Under the pieces are notes generated by a model that saw only the letters and a list, made by a program, of their open reading frames with translations, did no database searches and was not told where the DNA came from. 64,000 nt of DNA, from NCBI GenBank assembly GCA_022432975.1, contig CM039509.1, forward strand, positions 40,086,209 to 40,150,208, read 5' to 3'. Positions 32,700-43,896 of the stretch are shown here, one piece after another. Source of the stretch: Begonia masoniana. Its lineage: Eukaryota > Streptophyta > Magnoliopsida > Cucurbitales > Begoniaceae. Made by a program: the position numbers and the translations under genes. The stretch's first letter is position 1; every line of letters starts with the position of its first letter.

Positions 32700-33575
32700 T
32701 AAGCTAAGTTAATTTGCAAACCGAGCCTACTCCTGAGTCGACAATTAAATGTACTCCTGATCAAATCCTGAAAGCCGTGTCGTTGGGGTGAGTTAAAAAA
32801 AACATGTAAGAAAAATGAAGCACTCATGATATCCATGCATATCATGTGTTATGCAATTATAAATAAAAACAGCAATACTCAGCGATTGTAAAAGCGACAA
32901 AAAATACCTTGATCAAGTTTAGAGTTTTGCGTCTAGGGATATGTTCTATTATTTTAGTTAAAACAAGTTTTTCATATTGAAGTATGGAAACATGCATAAA
33001 AGAATATATGCATTAACATTAAACAATAATAAAAATATTTTATGAAATAAAATAATTAAATGATGAGAAATCTGAACAGAAAATAAATCACTACCTCAAT
33101 GTATTCAAATCCAATATCCAATGGTCTAAAAATTTAATTTAATAAATTGGCACCTAATCAAAATAATTGGGATAAAATTTATACATTTAAATCCCCAATT
33201 TTTCCATTAAAGTATACCTTATTCAATTAAATAATCAACATCATAAATTAGGAAAAAAAGAGGTCCGAAATTGAGGCCCAAAATGGGCTGGAATTTGTAG
33301 GCACAAAGTGGCTGATTTGCAACCCAAAATGTGTTGGACTGAGGCCCAAAAGAAACTGGACTGCGGCCCAAAAATCCATTTCATTTTAAAACTGAACTGT
33401 GGTCCACAATAGAGTCTGGACCGCAGCTTTGTTGGCCACCAAGCAAAGGCAGCTAGATAACGTCGCCTCGTGATGTTGTCTGCGAATCCATTGCAGACTC
33501 GCCGGACTTCGTCCTTAAGTCCGGCGATTTCATAGTTGAAAATTGAGGGCCGATAACGAGGCAGAAACTAAGCAT
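32700..33575. other. Unassigned AT-rich flank with GGCCCAAAA repeats and a hairpin
   Basis: No gene is seen. At 33265-33430 variants of GAGGCCCAAAA / CTGGACTGCGGCCCAAAA recur. A perfect 10 bp stem (CGCCGGACTT/AAGTCCGGCG) lies at 33500-33509 and 33517-33526. The segment ends with TTTTC, the target copy of copia-2. Confidence 0.4.
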
Positions 33576-33580
33576 TTTTC

Positions 33581-33844
33581 TGTTAGATATTTGTTTTATT
33601 TAAGTTTTAGTTGAACGATTCAACACAAGTAATGGTTTAGTCGGTTGAATCTGTTATGAATGTTTCCCGGTTTTTAGCAGAATAAGTGGTCTTTAGTGGC
33701 AATAGCAACATGGCACTTTGTTTGCCTATTTTCTAGTTCATTTCCATTGATGTACAACTCTATAAAAAGAGCATTTCATGTTCTGATGAAGTGTGACAGA
33801 TTAATCTCTTCTTTGTCTTCATTATTTTTGCGGTATCATTATCA
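33581..33844 (+). mobile_element. 5' LTR of copia-2
   Basis: The 264 bp LTR starts TGTTAGATATT and ends ATTATCA, with a TATAAAAAG box near 33770. The start at 33581 rather than 33592 is chosen because only this gives matching TTTTC target copies. It implies an 11 bp length difference from the 3' LTR. Confidence 0.75.
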
Positions 33845-33845
33845 A

Positions 33846-33857
33846 TGGTATCAGAGC
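33846..33857 (+). promoter_or_regulatory. Primer-binding site of copia-2
   Basis: TGGTATCAGAGC lies one base after the 5' LTR and is complementary to initiator tRNA-Met. Confidence 0.95.
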
Positions 33858-33889
33858 TATTGTTTGTTTGAAGCAGCAGCTAGAAGTCA

Positions 33890-34300
33890 ATGGCTTCCTC
33901 AGATAACTTTGTACAACCCGCAATTCCACGGTTCGATGGTCACTACGATCATTGGAGCATGCTAATGGAGAACTTCTTGAGGTCAAAGGAGTATTGGCGC
34001 GTTGTTGACTCTGGTGTAGCAGAACCAACAGCAGGAGCTACAGAAACACAAAAGGCAGATTTTGAAGGCTTAAAGTTGAAAGATCTTAAAGCCAAAAATT
34101 ATCTTTTTCAAGCAATTGATCGAGCAACTTTGGAGACAATTCTTTGCAAAGATACCTCCAAACAAATTTGGGACTCCATGAAGAAAAAGTATCATGGGAA
34201 TGCCAAAGCAAAGCGAGTGCAGTAGAAAATCAATCTTAAGGAAGAGAAAGAGGGCATGGAGGTCATAATTCAACACCTCAGAGGTCAAATCCAACAGATA
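33890..34300 (+). pseudogene. copia-2 gag, N-terminal part
   Basis: From ATG 33890 the gag carries FVQPAIPRFDGHYDHWSMLM, LKAKNYLFQAID and KQIWDSMKKKYHGN. A TAG stop at 34223 is followed by more gag-like residues (KEEKEGMEVIIQHLRGQIQQ) up to the LTR D insertion at 34300. Coding resumes at 36866 directly with the zinc knuckle. About a hundred gag residues usual between these points were therefore already missing before LTR D inserted, since the target copies AGATA are intact. Confidence 0.85.
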
Positions 34301-34749
34301 TGTGACAGCCCCCAACCCGATCGGGGTCTGAGGAGCCATCACTCCGGGACATTCAAAACGAGGACTATTTTTTTTTTTAACTTTAAACAGAATGAACCTT
34401 TAAACAACAAACCCTAAAACCGAACTGCAGAATAAACAACAGAAGGGAATCAGAATACTTGGAACAGAATCAGAAGACATTAATTTTTGAACCACAGAAA
34501 TAAAAGACTGAAGAAAACAGGGAAACAGAACACTTTGAACGTTTAAATAAAAGGCTGGGTGGACGACGGGCATGCAGAGAACAACGTGATAAAATACATG
34601 CAGTTAAAATAATTGAGAAATATAAACTGAAAGACATATTGAAAGAAAGGCTACAGTGAATACCGAAATCGGGTGATCCGAAGGAGTAAATAAAACGGGG
34701 CAGAAGACGTAGGTAGAAAATGTAAGTAAACTGGGCGGGCGATATATAC

Positions 34750-35140
34750 TAGCGGTGGATGTGAATAAGACAAAAGTGAACAGTGACAGCGGTGAATGTG
34801 AATAAACAAAAGAGAACGGTGGATGTGAATAAACAAAAGTGAACAGTGGATGTGAATAAGACAAAAGTGAACAGTGGCAACGGTGGATGTGAATAAGACA
34901 AAAGTGAAAAGTGGCAGCGGTGGATGTGAATAAGACAAAAGTGAATAGTGGCAGTGGTGGATGTGAATAAACAAAAGAGAACGGTGGATGTAAATAAACA
35001 AAAGTGAACGGTGGATGTGAACAGTGGCAGCGGTGGATGTGAATAAGACAAAAAAGAACAGTGGCAGCGGTGGATATGAATAAAACAAAAGTGAACAGTG
35101 GCAGCTGTGGATGTGAATAAACAAAAGAGAACGGTGGATG
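34750..35140. repeat. 36-50 bp minisatellite in LTR D
   Basis: About ten copies of AGCGGTGGATGTGAATAA, followed by (GA)CAAAAGTGAACAGTGGC, stand with variable length. The long minus-strand frames across it (34604-35223) consist of repeated HPPLPLFTFVLF-like residues and are not genes. Confidence 0.9.
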
Positions 35141-35648
35141 TGCTTTAAAAGACAGAATTGACAACTTTTAACAGGATTACGTAAAAATAGAAGTCGTGAA
35201 GACAGAAAGTATGAAAGCTTCAAACTTCAGAAAAATGATTCAAAATATGATTTTGGACAAATCAGGAAAACACGACAGAAATTTAAGGAAGCAGATTGCA
35301 TGGATGGCTCTAAAATCAGAGATAATCGATGCACACCCTAAAAGAGAAAATATTCTAATCAATTCCAGAATACTTTAGCATAGAAACTCAATTGTCAAAT
35401 ACAGAGGTTTTAAACATCAGTACAGATGCCATACATCATTTTAAAATCTCAGAAACATTACAGAACTTAACATGCATTTCCAGAATTCACCATAACAGAA
35501 GTTTTTAAAACATAACGCAAAACTTTAAAACCTCTTTCTCTCTGGTTAGGAATGTCTAGCTACCACAACCAAACCCCATGAGCTCGATCTGCCAACTACA
35601 TCAAATCATCATCTTGAGGCACAAAGTCCTTATTCACGGGTTCAGTAC

Positions 35649-36169
35649 CTACATCAGGGAGTTCACCTATGAGTCTAAAACTCAGTAAGAACATATAAAA
35701 ATGCAGTGATGCATATGCTATGCATGAACTTTCATAATACGGTGACAGTACAGTACATTACGTTTCACTGGCAGAGGGATATAAGTGGGGCATATAGGGG
35801 AACTGGCAAGTACACGACAGACACATAACAGATTTACAGAACAGAAACAGAACATAACAGAAACAGTAGGCCAGTCCCCGTCCCGCACTTAACCAATACA
35901 TTACATTCAGATTTTATCTTTCTTAACTTCAAACCGTGTACAGAAAATATTTTGCATGGACTTTCGGGAAAAGCGTGTATGCATGTACTTTTATAGTGCT
36001 TAAACATAAAACAGCAGGCAATAGAAATAATACAACAGAACACAATGAGAGACACAGATAACTCAGAACTTAACTCTGACTTTCTCTACCCAAAACCACC
36101 CGACATAAGAAATACCTAGTGTCTCCGTGATGTAGGGCCTTAAGGGCCAACCTACGGATATGAACTTAC
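35649..36169 (-). other. Putative LTR leader intron 2 with paired ends (LTR D)
   Basis: On the minus strand the donor is ACAG/GTAAGT (36169) and the acceptor is GATGTAG/GTACTG (AG at 35650-35649). Segments 36123-36136 and 35648-35661 are complementary at 13 of 14 positions (CCTACATCACGGAG with CTCCCTGATGTAGG). Confidence 0.5.
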
Positions 36170-36865
36170 CTGTTTGCTGTAGAGTTTAGAGTCTTGAACG
36201 TGTTGCCTTGGTGATGCACGAACCTATAACGTGCATGAAAAGGGAAATCAACAAGCTACAAATGCTAACTAATAACTTAGTAGAATATGCACCTCCATTC
36301 CAACCTTTAGAAAACAGACTAACGTGTTTTTATCCAAAAATAGTGAGTTTTCTCAAAATATCGTAACCTTAAACTTCCACAAAACTCACATTTTAACTTA
36401 TTTAAACTCGTTAACTTTAGCAGATGATTACCTTTACTGGAGAAAATAGAAGAAATGAGGTCTTTTGGAAAGGTTGCAGTCGCCTGGAGGAGAGAAAATA
36501 GAGAGCAGTGGAAAGAAACAGATGAGAAATGAGGGTTTCACGTAGGAGGGAAGAGAAGAAGAACATGGCTTCTTCAACAAGTTGCCAAGTGTCACTCAAC
36601 CATTGGCTTCCTCCCACCAACCTTAATTGGTTTACCTAATTTGCCCTCCATTTGGTTTCTAACCAAGGTGTTCTGTTTTGGTTGATTTTTAGTTTGGTTT
36701 TCCAATTGAATTATTAGTTAAATTCACCGATCCGTTTTCTCTAGACATTCACTTGGAGTATCACAAAACTCCAATGAAATATGCACCTCATTAATGGCCA
36801 ATATATCTCCCATTTAATAGTTCAAGGAATAATTACATGGCTAAAATACCGGGTGTTACAAGATA

Positions 36866-39800
36866 AATCACATGTGGAGTGCTACCGCTGTCATAGGTAC
36901 GGTCATTATCAATCTGAGTGTCGAACAAATTTAAATAAGCAAAGTGTAGAGGTATCTAACTTTGTAGCAAAGGAAGAAGAAGTTTCGCTTTTAATGGTGT
37001 GTAATGCAAATGAAGAGTGTCAACAAAACCTACGGTATTTGGACACTGGCTGTAGCAACCACATGTGTGGAGAAAAGAGGGCATTCTCTGAATTGGATGA
37101 AACCTTCCGCAACACTGTCAAGTTTGGCGATGACTCCACTGTATCTGTCATGGGAAAGGACAAAATCATATTGCAGATGAAAGATAACTCTTTTCACACA
37201 ATTTCTAATGTGTTTTTTGTTCCAGATTTAAAGACTAATTTACTGAGTATTGGTCAGCTGTAGGAAAAGAGTTATGAGATAACTATTAAAAATGGATTAT
37301 GTCAAATTGAAGACTCAAAGCTTGGTTTGATTGTTGAAGTTAAAATGACTGCAAATCGTATGTTCCCACTTCAGCTTCATAATTCAAGTTCTTTATGCTT
37401 CTCAACCAGTATGAAAAATACTACATGGCTATGGCATCTTCGTTATGGTCATTTGAGTTTTGGTGGACTAAACACTCTGCAGCAAAAAAATATGGTCACA
37501 AGTCTCCCTCAAATTACAACTCCTTCTCAAATTTGTGAAGAATGTGTTGTTAGCAAACAACACCGCACTCAATTTCCTCAAGGAAACTCATGGAGAGCAA
37601 AAAATGTATTAGAGTTGGTACATTCCGATCTTTGCGGTCCAATTAATCCATCTTCAAATGGAGGTAAAAGATACATAATTACCTTCATTGATGATTTTAT
37701 TCGGAAGACATGGGTGTATTTTTTGTAGAAAAAATCAGAAACTTTTGAAGCTTTCAAAAGGTTAAAAGTTATAGTGGAGAAAGAAACAGGCAGTCAAATC
37801 AAAGTACTTCGCACGGATCGTGGCGGTGAATATATCTCACAAGAATTTACCAATTTTTTGTGAAAATAATGGAATCAAAAGGCAACTGACAGCAGCCTAC
37901 ACACCCCAACAAAACGGTGTTTGTGAACGCAAAAATCGTACTATTTTGAATATGGTACGGAGTCTTTTGACAAAAAACAGTGTTCCAAAACATTTTTGGC
38001 CAGAAGCGGTTAACTGGAGTATCTATATTCTGAATAGAAGTCCTACCCTTGCTGTTCAAAATATGACACCAGATGAAGCATGGAGCGGTCGAAAGCCAAG
38101 AGTTGATCATTTCAGAATTTTCAGGTGTGTTTGTTATGCCCATATTCCAGATCAAAAAAGAACGAAGCTAGATAACAAAGGTGAGAAATGCATTTTTCTT
38201 GGTGTTAGTGATTGTTCGAAAGCTTACAAACTATATAATCCTATCACCAAGAAAATTGTCATTAGCCGAGACGTAATATTTGACGAAGAAATATTTTGGA
38301 AATGGAGTGGAGCTAGTTCTCAACAACAAATTTCAGCAGATTTTGATGGACAAGATGAAGAAGGAAAGCAACAGAGTTTAGAGATGTTGCAGCAACCAAT
38401 CATCTCTCAAGATGGATAAGTGGTGGTTCAAGATTCACCTATAGATGCAAGAGAAACAAGAAATAGAAAAAGACCAGCATGGATGAGTGATTATGAGGTA
38501 ACAAGAATTGATCAATATGAGGATCCACTTGTTCATTTTTCTCTTTTTGCAGATTGTGACCCCTAACATTTGAAGATGCAGTCAAACAATCAAAATGGAG
38601 GAAAGTGATGAATGAAGAAATTACAGCAATAGAAAGAAACTTAACATGGGAGTTAACTGAACTTCCTAGAGGGCAGAAAATAATTGATGTAAAGTGGGTT
38701 TTCAAGACCAAATTGAAAGAAAATGGTGAGGTGGACAAACACAAAGCTCTCTTGGTCGCGAAAGGTTACAAGCAAGAATTTGGCGTAGATTATGAAGAAG
38801 TGTTTGCTCCAGTTGCAAGACATGATACAATCAGATTGGTGATTGCATTGGCAGCACAAAATTCGAGGCCTGTTTTTCAATTGGATGTCAAGTCGGCTTT
38901 CTTGCACGGAGACTTGAAAGAACAGGTATTTATCAAACAATCTCCTGGTTATGTTAAAAATGGAGAAGAGTCCAAAGTGTATAGACTGAAAAAGGCTTTG
39001 TACGGACTAAAACAAGCTCCACGAGCTTGATATAGTCGTATTGAAGCTTATTTTTAGAAAGAAAGTTTTTCAAAATGTCCATATGAGCACACTCTGCTTG
39101 TTAAAGCTGAAGCAGGAAAGATGCTTGTGGTGTGCTTATATGTAGATGACTTGATTTATACTGGTAATAATGCTGAAATGTTTGAAAAATTTAAGCAATC
39201 CATGATGCTTGAATTTGATATGTATGATCTTGGAATGATGCACTATTTTCTTGGCATCGAAGTGGTACAATCTGCAGCTGGTATTTTTATTACTCAAAGA
39301 AAGTATGCTCAAGATATTCTAGATAGATTTGGAATGAAGAATCGCAATCATGTCAAAACACCAACTGAAATGGGTTTGCAACTTGTGAATAATCCAAATG
39401 GAAAGAAGATAGATAGCAGAATCTACAAGCAAATTGTAGGAAGTTTGATGTATTTGACTACTACTAGGCCTGACATAATGCATGCTGTTAGTATGATTAG
39501 CAGGATCATGGAATGTCCAAAAGAGGTTCATCTTTGGGCTGCCAAAAGAATTCTTCATTATTTGCAGGGAACTATCAATTATGGAGTGTTTTACAAGAGA
39601 GGAGATAAATCTGATCTTTGTGGCTTTACAGATAGTGATTATGCCAGAGACAAAGATGACAAAAAAAGTACTTCAGGATACGGGTTTATGTTTAGTTTAG
39701 GAGCTATTGAGTGGTCTTCGAAAAAACAAAGCATTGTTACTTTATCAACAACTGAAGCAGAATTTGTAGCTGCAACAGTTTGTGCCTGCCAAGCAATTTG

Positions 39801-40060
39801 GCTTAGAAGGATACTTGAAGAACTCCAGATCAAGCAAGAAAGAGCAACTAAAATTTATTGTGACAACACGTCAACAATCAAACTCTCCAAATATTCAGTG
39901 TTACTTGGAAAAAGCAAACACATTGATGTCAGGTTTTATTTCTTAAAGGATCTCACAAAAGATGAAGTCATTGAAGTTCTTTACTGCAGAAGTGAAAATT
40001 AGATTGCTGATATAATGACAAAGCCTTTAAAAATTCCTGCATTCTAGAAGCTAAGGAAGT
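36866..40060 (+). pseudogene. copia-2 polyprotein: zinc knuckle to RNase H
   Basis: Order: knuckle CYRCHRYGHYQSEC, protease YLDTGCSNHMCG (about 37040), pre-integrase WHLRYGHLSFGGLN (37430), integrase (HSDLCGP, FIDDFIRKTW, LRTDRGGEY, NGVCERKNRT). RT follows with VDVKSAFLHGDL-like LDVKSAFLHGDLKEQ (38880) and the catalytic YVDDLIYTG (39140). RNase H has SDYARDKDDKKSTSGY and STTEAEFVAAT (39750). Stops at 37261, 37726, 38417, 39028, 39055 and 40000 and shifts near 37858 and 38560 inactivate it. Several stops are TAG where related elements have a glutamine codon, or TGA in place of tryptophan. Confidence 0.93.
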
Positions 40061-40117
40061 TACTTGGAGTGTGTGCTTTTGATCAGGTTAACTAAACTGA
40101 AAGCATTCAGTTTAAGG

Positions 40118-40370
40118 TGTTTTATTTAAGTTTTAGTTGAACGATTCAACACAAGTAATGGTTTAGTGGGTTGAGTCTGTTATGAATGTTTCCTGGTTTT
40201 TAGCAGAATAAGTGGTCTTTAGTGGCAGTAGCAACATGGCACTTTGTTAGCCTATTTTCTAGTTCATTTCTGTTGATGTACAACTCTATACAAAGTGCAT
40301 TTCATGTTCTGATGAAGTGTGATAGATTAATCTCTTCTTTGTCTTCGTTATTTTTGCGGTTGCATTATCA
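40118..40370 (+). mobile_element. 3' LTR of copia-2
   Basis: The 253 bp LTR (TGTTTTATTT...GCATTATCA) follows the purine-containing GCATTCAGTTTAAGG and is followed by target copy TTTTC. It lacks 11 bp near its start relative to the 5' LTR. Confidence 0.85.
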
Positions 40371-40754
40371 TTTTCTAATAAAAAATTTAACACCAAATCG
40401 ACAAACTCATCATCACAACAGACTATCAAAGGTTACATTTTTACCTTCAGCCAATTGCTATACCCGATCACCAAAGTTCTCTTCCGACACTACAAGAATC
40501 GTCGTCTTTCCCCTTTCGAATTTTCACTAGGAAGAGTTCAATTTATCCTTCAAACAGAGATATGTTTTCCTTAAAATTCCTAATTTTTCGACAATGAGGT
40601 TAACATTGCAGAGGAGGAAGGGAGGCGACTTACCAATCTCCGATAACTGGCGCTTTCAACCGGCACCAAGGCTACCAAGTCTCGCCTGAATAATCTCAAA
40701 GGGCTCCTGCCTAGAAGCTAGAATCCTAACTCTGATTTCCAGCTATGAAACGGT

Positions 40755-40796
<42 letters not shown>

Positions 40797-41110
40797 TGCC
40801 GCGAAGGACAGGTTTTGCAAAAAGGGGAATAATTTGAGGAGACAAGGGAGTGGTTAGAGAGCAAATTAATGGGGGAAGGAGTTTCCTTCCCCGGAGCGTA
40901 ACGCTCATGAAACAAAGAAGGGAAAATCCTTCACCGAAGGAAACTTTCTTTTGAGAAAGTTTTTCTCCTTTAATTCAATTTTTTTAATTAAAATTTTTCA
41001 CTTACTATGTCTATTGTATTCCCACTTTGTCTCAAAACCTGTTTAGTGTTGGGCCACTTGTAAGTTGATAAAGCATCTTGTGTGATTAGAGATAAAAAAA
41101 ATCTGCTCAA
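40371..41110 (-). other. Host-like segment: possible 5'UTR exon with splice donor and (GA)n tract
   Basis: Read on the minus strand, a GC-richer stretch from about 40910 to 40633 looks like a plant 5' leader: CT-rich start, a CT microsatellite (plus-strand GA at 40756-40793) and an end at a consensus donor G/GTAAGTCGCC near 40631. It contains no long frame. If it is a real first exon, the downstream gene was cut by copia-2. Evidence is composition and one splice site only. The rest of the interval is AT-rich and unassigned. A second copy is at about 48794-49540. Confidence 0.3.
40756..40793. repeat. (GA)n microsatellite
   Basis: About 19 uninterrupted GA dinucleotides. The duplicated copy lies at about 49176-49214. 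Confidence 0.95.
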
Positions 41111-41126
41111 ATTATTGCCGACGTTC

Positions 41127-41323
41127 CTATGATCCAAACAAATTATTTCCTCTTGAGATTTCTAGTGTTGAAAATCATGCACTTGTTGTCAAAGAAACTG
41201 GTGAGTCTAGATTATGGCATTTACAGCATGGGCATGGGCATTTGAATGTAAAAGGTTTGAAATTATTAAATAAGAAGGAAATGTTTTTTGGGTTGCCTAA
41301 AATTGATTCTTTGGAAATGTTTT
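41127..41323 (+). pseudogene. Copia pre-integrase fragment
   Basis: The open stretch reads NKLFPLEISSVENHALVV, then SRLWHLQHGHGHLNVKGLKL and KKEMFFGLPKIDSLE. This is the Ty1/copia GAG-pre-integrase signature with a small GH duplication. It stops abruptly where the hAT fragment starts. No other part of that element is present. Confidence 0.75.
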
Positions 41324-41324
41324 T

Positions 41325-42819
41325 TAGCGCTCACCGATATTGTTGAATTTGAAAATTTTATGAAAGAATATGCTACTCATAATTTTAAACGTGTTCCTAG
41401 AAGTACAATTAGAATTGTTATTATTAAAATATTTAATAATATAAAAAATAAACTAATTTCATTTTTTTCAAGTGCCCCTTCAATGTCTTTTTATATTACC
41501 TCTGATTTATATAGTGCACGTAATTCTATAGGCTATGTTGTTGTAACTTCTCATTTTATTGATGACTTTTGACAATTAAATAAAAGAATTTTAGGATTTT
41601 GTAATTGTAAATATCCCCACACTGGTATTACAATTTATAGATATATTGTTACGATATTGCAACAATATTTCATTCGAGATAGAATATTTAGCATAACACT
41701 TGATAATGCTAGTACTAACGATGCTACTATTTGTCATTTTAAAAAAATTTTCAATTAGATACTACTTATGATTCTCTTTTCCATATGAAATGTGTTTGTC
41801 ATATTTTAAATTTAGTCTTTAAAGATTGTATGACATATATTTCGCCTCATATTGAATCAATTAGATCCGCAATTTCTTATATAATTGGATCTAATTCGAG
41901 GCAACAAAAAAGATTTTTGTAAAGCTACCCAACTTAAACCACGAAAATTAAAAACGATGTAGATAATAGGTGAAATTCTACTTATTTAATATTGAAAAAT
42001 GCTAGGCCATATTGGCAAGTTATTTATACTTTTATTAGTGAGAAAACACAAAGTATTAATCTTGATAAATCTAATTGCGAAGTAGCTAATATATTTTTTG
42101 ATTTTTTTAAACCATTTTATGATGATACAAATGAATGTTCAGGAATTTAATATCTCACTTCTCATCTTGTTCTCCCAATTTTTATAAACTTAACGTGTAA
42201 TTTTGCACAATATTGACATATAGATAAATTTAGAGATATACTTAATCAAATGGAAACAAAATTTAAAAAATATTGGCTTGACATTCCTCCTATTTTTTGT
42301 TATGCATGTATAATGGATTCTAGATATAAATTAAGAGGAGTATGTGTCATAAGTAATAAAATTTCTAATAATTGACAAACTCCTTTTTATTTTCTATGGA
42401 TAAAATAACATATGGAATTACTAGTTTATATTCTTCTTATAAATCTAAATATTCTAATGTTAGTCATTCACGTGTTTCTTTACATGTTAGTTCAAGTAGT
42501 GGTGATAGAAATATTGTAGGTTCACAATTTGGTATTCATGATATTTGGAATCAATTAGATACAGATGTTTACTCTAGTTCTATGCAAAATAAACTAGAAA
42601 TTTATTTTGACACTCGATATCAATTTTCTCGCGAAGAAAACTTTGATATTTTAGATTGGTGAAAAATATTTTCTACCACATATTTTATTCTTTCTATAAT
42701 GACGTGTGATCTACTAACACCTCTGGTCTCTACCGTAGCATCAGAGTCTGCTTTTAGTGCAAGTGGATGTATGTACGATGAACATCGAGGACGACTTGCA
42801 CCCGATCTCGTAGAGGCAC
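41325..42819 (+). pseudogene. hAT-family transposase fragment (first copy)
   Basis: Blocks typical of plant hAT (Ac-like) transposases are present: FENFMKEYATHNFKRVPRST, SFYITSDLYSARNSIGYVVV, ITLDNASTNDATI, then degraded helical regions. Near the end is the C-terminal dimerisation signature STVASESAFSASG followed by DEHRGRLAPDLVEAL. The N-terminal BED zinc finger is missing. Many stops interrupt it. It ends at the target site GGCAC (42815-42819), where LTR C starts. The last residues of the transposase are found beyond element C at 60854. Confidence 0.85.
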
Positions 42820-43796
42820 TGTAACACCCGGCATTTTCGGACATATAATAATCTGTTGGATTATTGTATGGATTTAAGTTGCCATTATTACAATAACTAT
42901 TTTATTGTAAACTTTAGAGCATTAATGGGGAGAGAACCGAACTAAAGGCTAATTAACTAAACATTTAGTTTAAAATGCATGGAAGGGTAAATTGGAGAGA
43001 AATTAAGGTTGGTGGGAGATAGCCAATGGTTGAGTGACATCTGGCGACTTGATGAAGAAGCTAAGTTCTTCCTCCTACGTGAAACCCTCACTTCTCATCT
43101 GTTTCTTCCCATTGCTCTTTGTTCTCTCTTCCTGGCGATTTTGACAAAGCACCAACACTTTGTTTCCTCATTTTTCTTCTGTTTCCTTCAACCAAGGTAA
43201 TCATCTACGGAAGTTATTGATTTTGGACAAGATTAATGCGAGTTTTCACTGGGGTTTAGGGTTATTAATTCTGCGAAAACTCACTGTTTTGGATGAAAAT
43301 ACGTTAGTGTGTTTTCCTAAAGAGTTGAAATGAGCTTGCTGCATATTCTACAAGTTATTTGTTAGCATTTGTAGCTTGTTTAATTTCACTACATTGCAAC
43401 AACCGGGTTCGAGCATTTCCGAGACTTTCCAGCTAACTGCATCGAGGAAAAACAGGTAAGTTCATAGCCGTAGGTCTCCCCTTAACGCCCTACATCACGG
43501 AGGTACTAGGTTTCCTGTTCCGTCGGGTTGTTTGGGTAGAAGGTTATAGTCTATGTTTCTGAAATGTCTGGCTTCGGTTTACCTTCTGTTGTCTTATTTC
43601 TGTTGTCTGCCTGTTTAAGTTCAAGCACCGTTCATGCATACACGTTTTTTTTTTTCTGAAAGACATGCAAATGTTTTCTGTACACTGTACACTGTTTGAA
43701 ACTAAATAAGTAAAATACCGACTGAATGTACCAGGGGTAAGTGCGTGCGGGGACTTCTTCCAAGTGTTGAACGCATCAATGACATGCTTATAAGAT
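42820..43796 (+). mobile_element. 5' LTR of element C, first copy, cut by the assembly gap
   Basis: TGTAACACCCGG starts at 42820 after GGCAC and matches 51235 onward. Single-base losses become frequent after 42900. The last ~45 bases before the gap (43752-43796) do not match the LTR and are probably contig-end noise. Confidence 0.85.
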
Positions 43797-43896
43797 NNNN
43801 NNNNNNNNNNNNNNNNNNNNNNNNNNNNNNNNNNNNNNNNNNNNNNNNNNNNNNNNNNNNNNNNNNNNNNNNNNNNNNNNNNNNNNNNNNNNNNNN
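43797..43896. other. Assembly gap (100 N)
   Basis: Exactly 100 N is a conventional placeholder for a gap of unknown size. The sequences on both sides are overlapping copies of the same locus. Confidence 1.

Larger units (their letters stand above)
34301..36860 (-). mobile_element. Solo Ty3/gypsy LTR D in copia-2
   Basis: The plus strand runs from TGTGACAGCC to CCGGGTGTTACA (2560 bp) between perfect 5 bp target copies AGATA (34296-34300, 36861-36865). No internal sequence is present, so it is a solo LTR. On the minus strand it has a CCAAT box, a pyrimidine-rich 5'UTR-like stretch ending AAAG/GTAATC near 36430, then the paired-end intron 2 and a minisatellite. It belongs with LTRs C, E and G. 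Confidence 0.95.
33576..40375 (+). mobile_element. copia-2 element with target copies TTTTC
   Basis: TTTTC at 33576-33580 and 40371-40375 flanks a Ty1/copia element. Its LTRs (33581-33844, 40118-40370) differ by roughly 14 substitutions over 253 bp plus an 11 bp indel near the start, about 5% or more. It is therefore clearly older than elements B and C. The solo Ty3 LTR D is nested in its gag. The element carries many stops and lacks the middle of gag. Its right part is repeated at 45292-48798, probably an assembly artefact. Confidence 0.85.

Noticed and set aside
34604..35223. Three overlapping long minus-strand frames (HPPLPLFTFVLF-type repeats)
   Set aside because: They are translations of the LTR D minisatellite in several frames at once, with no non-repeat domain.
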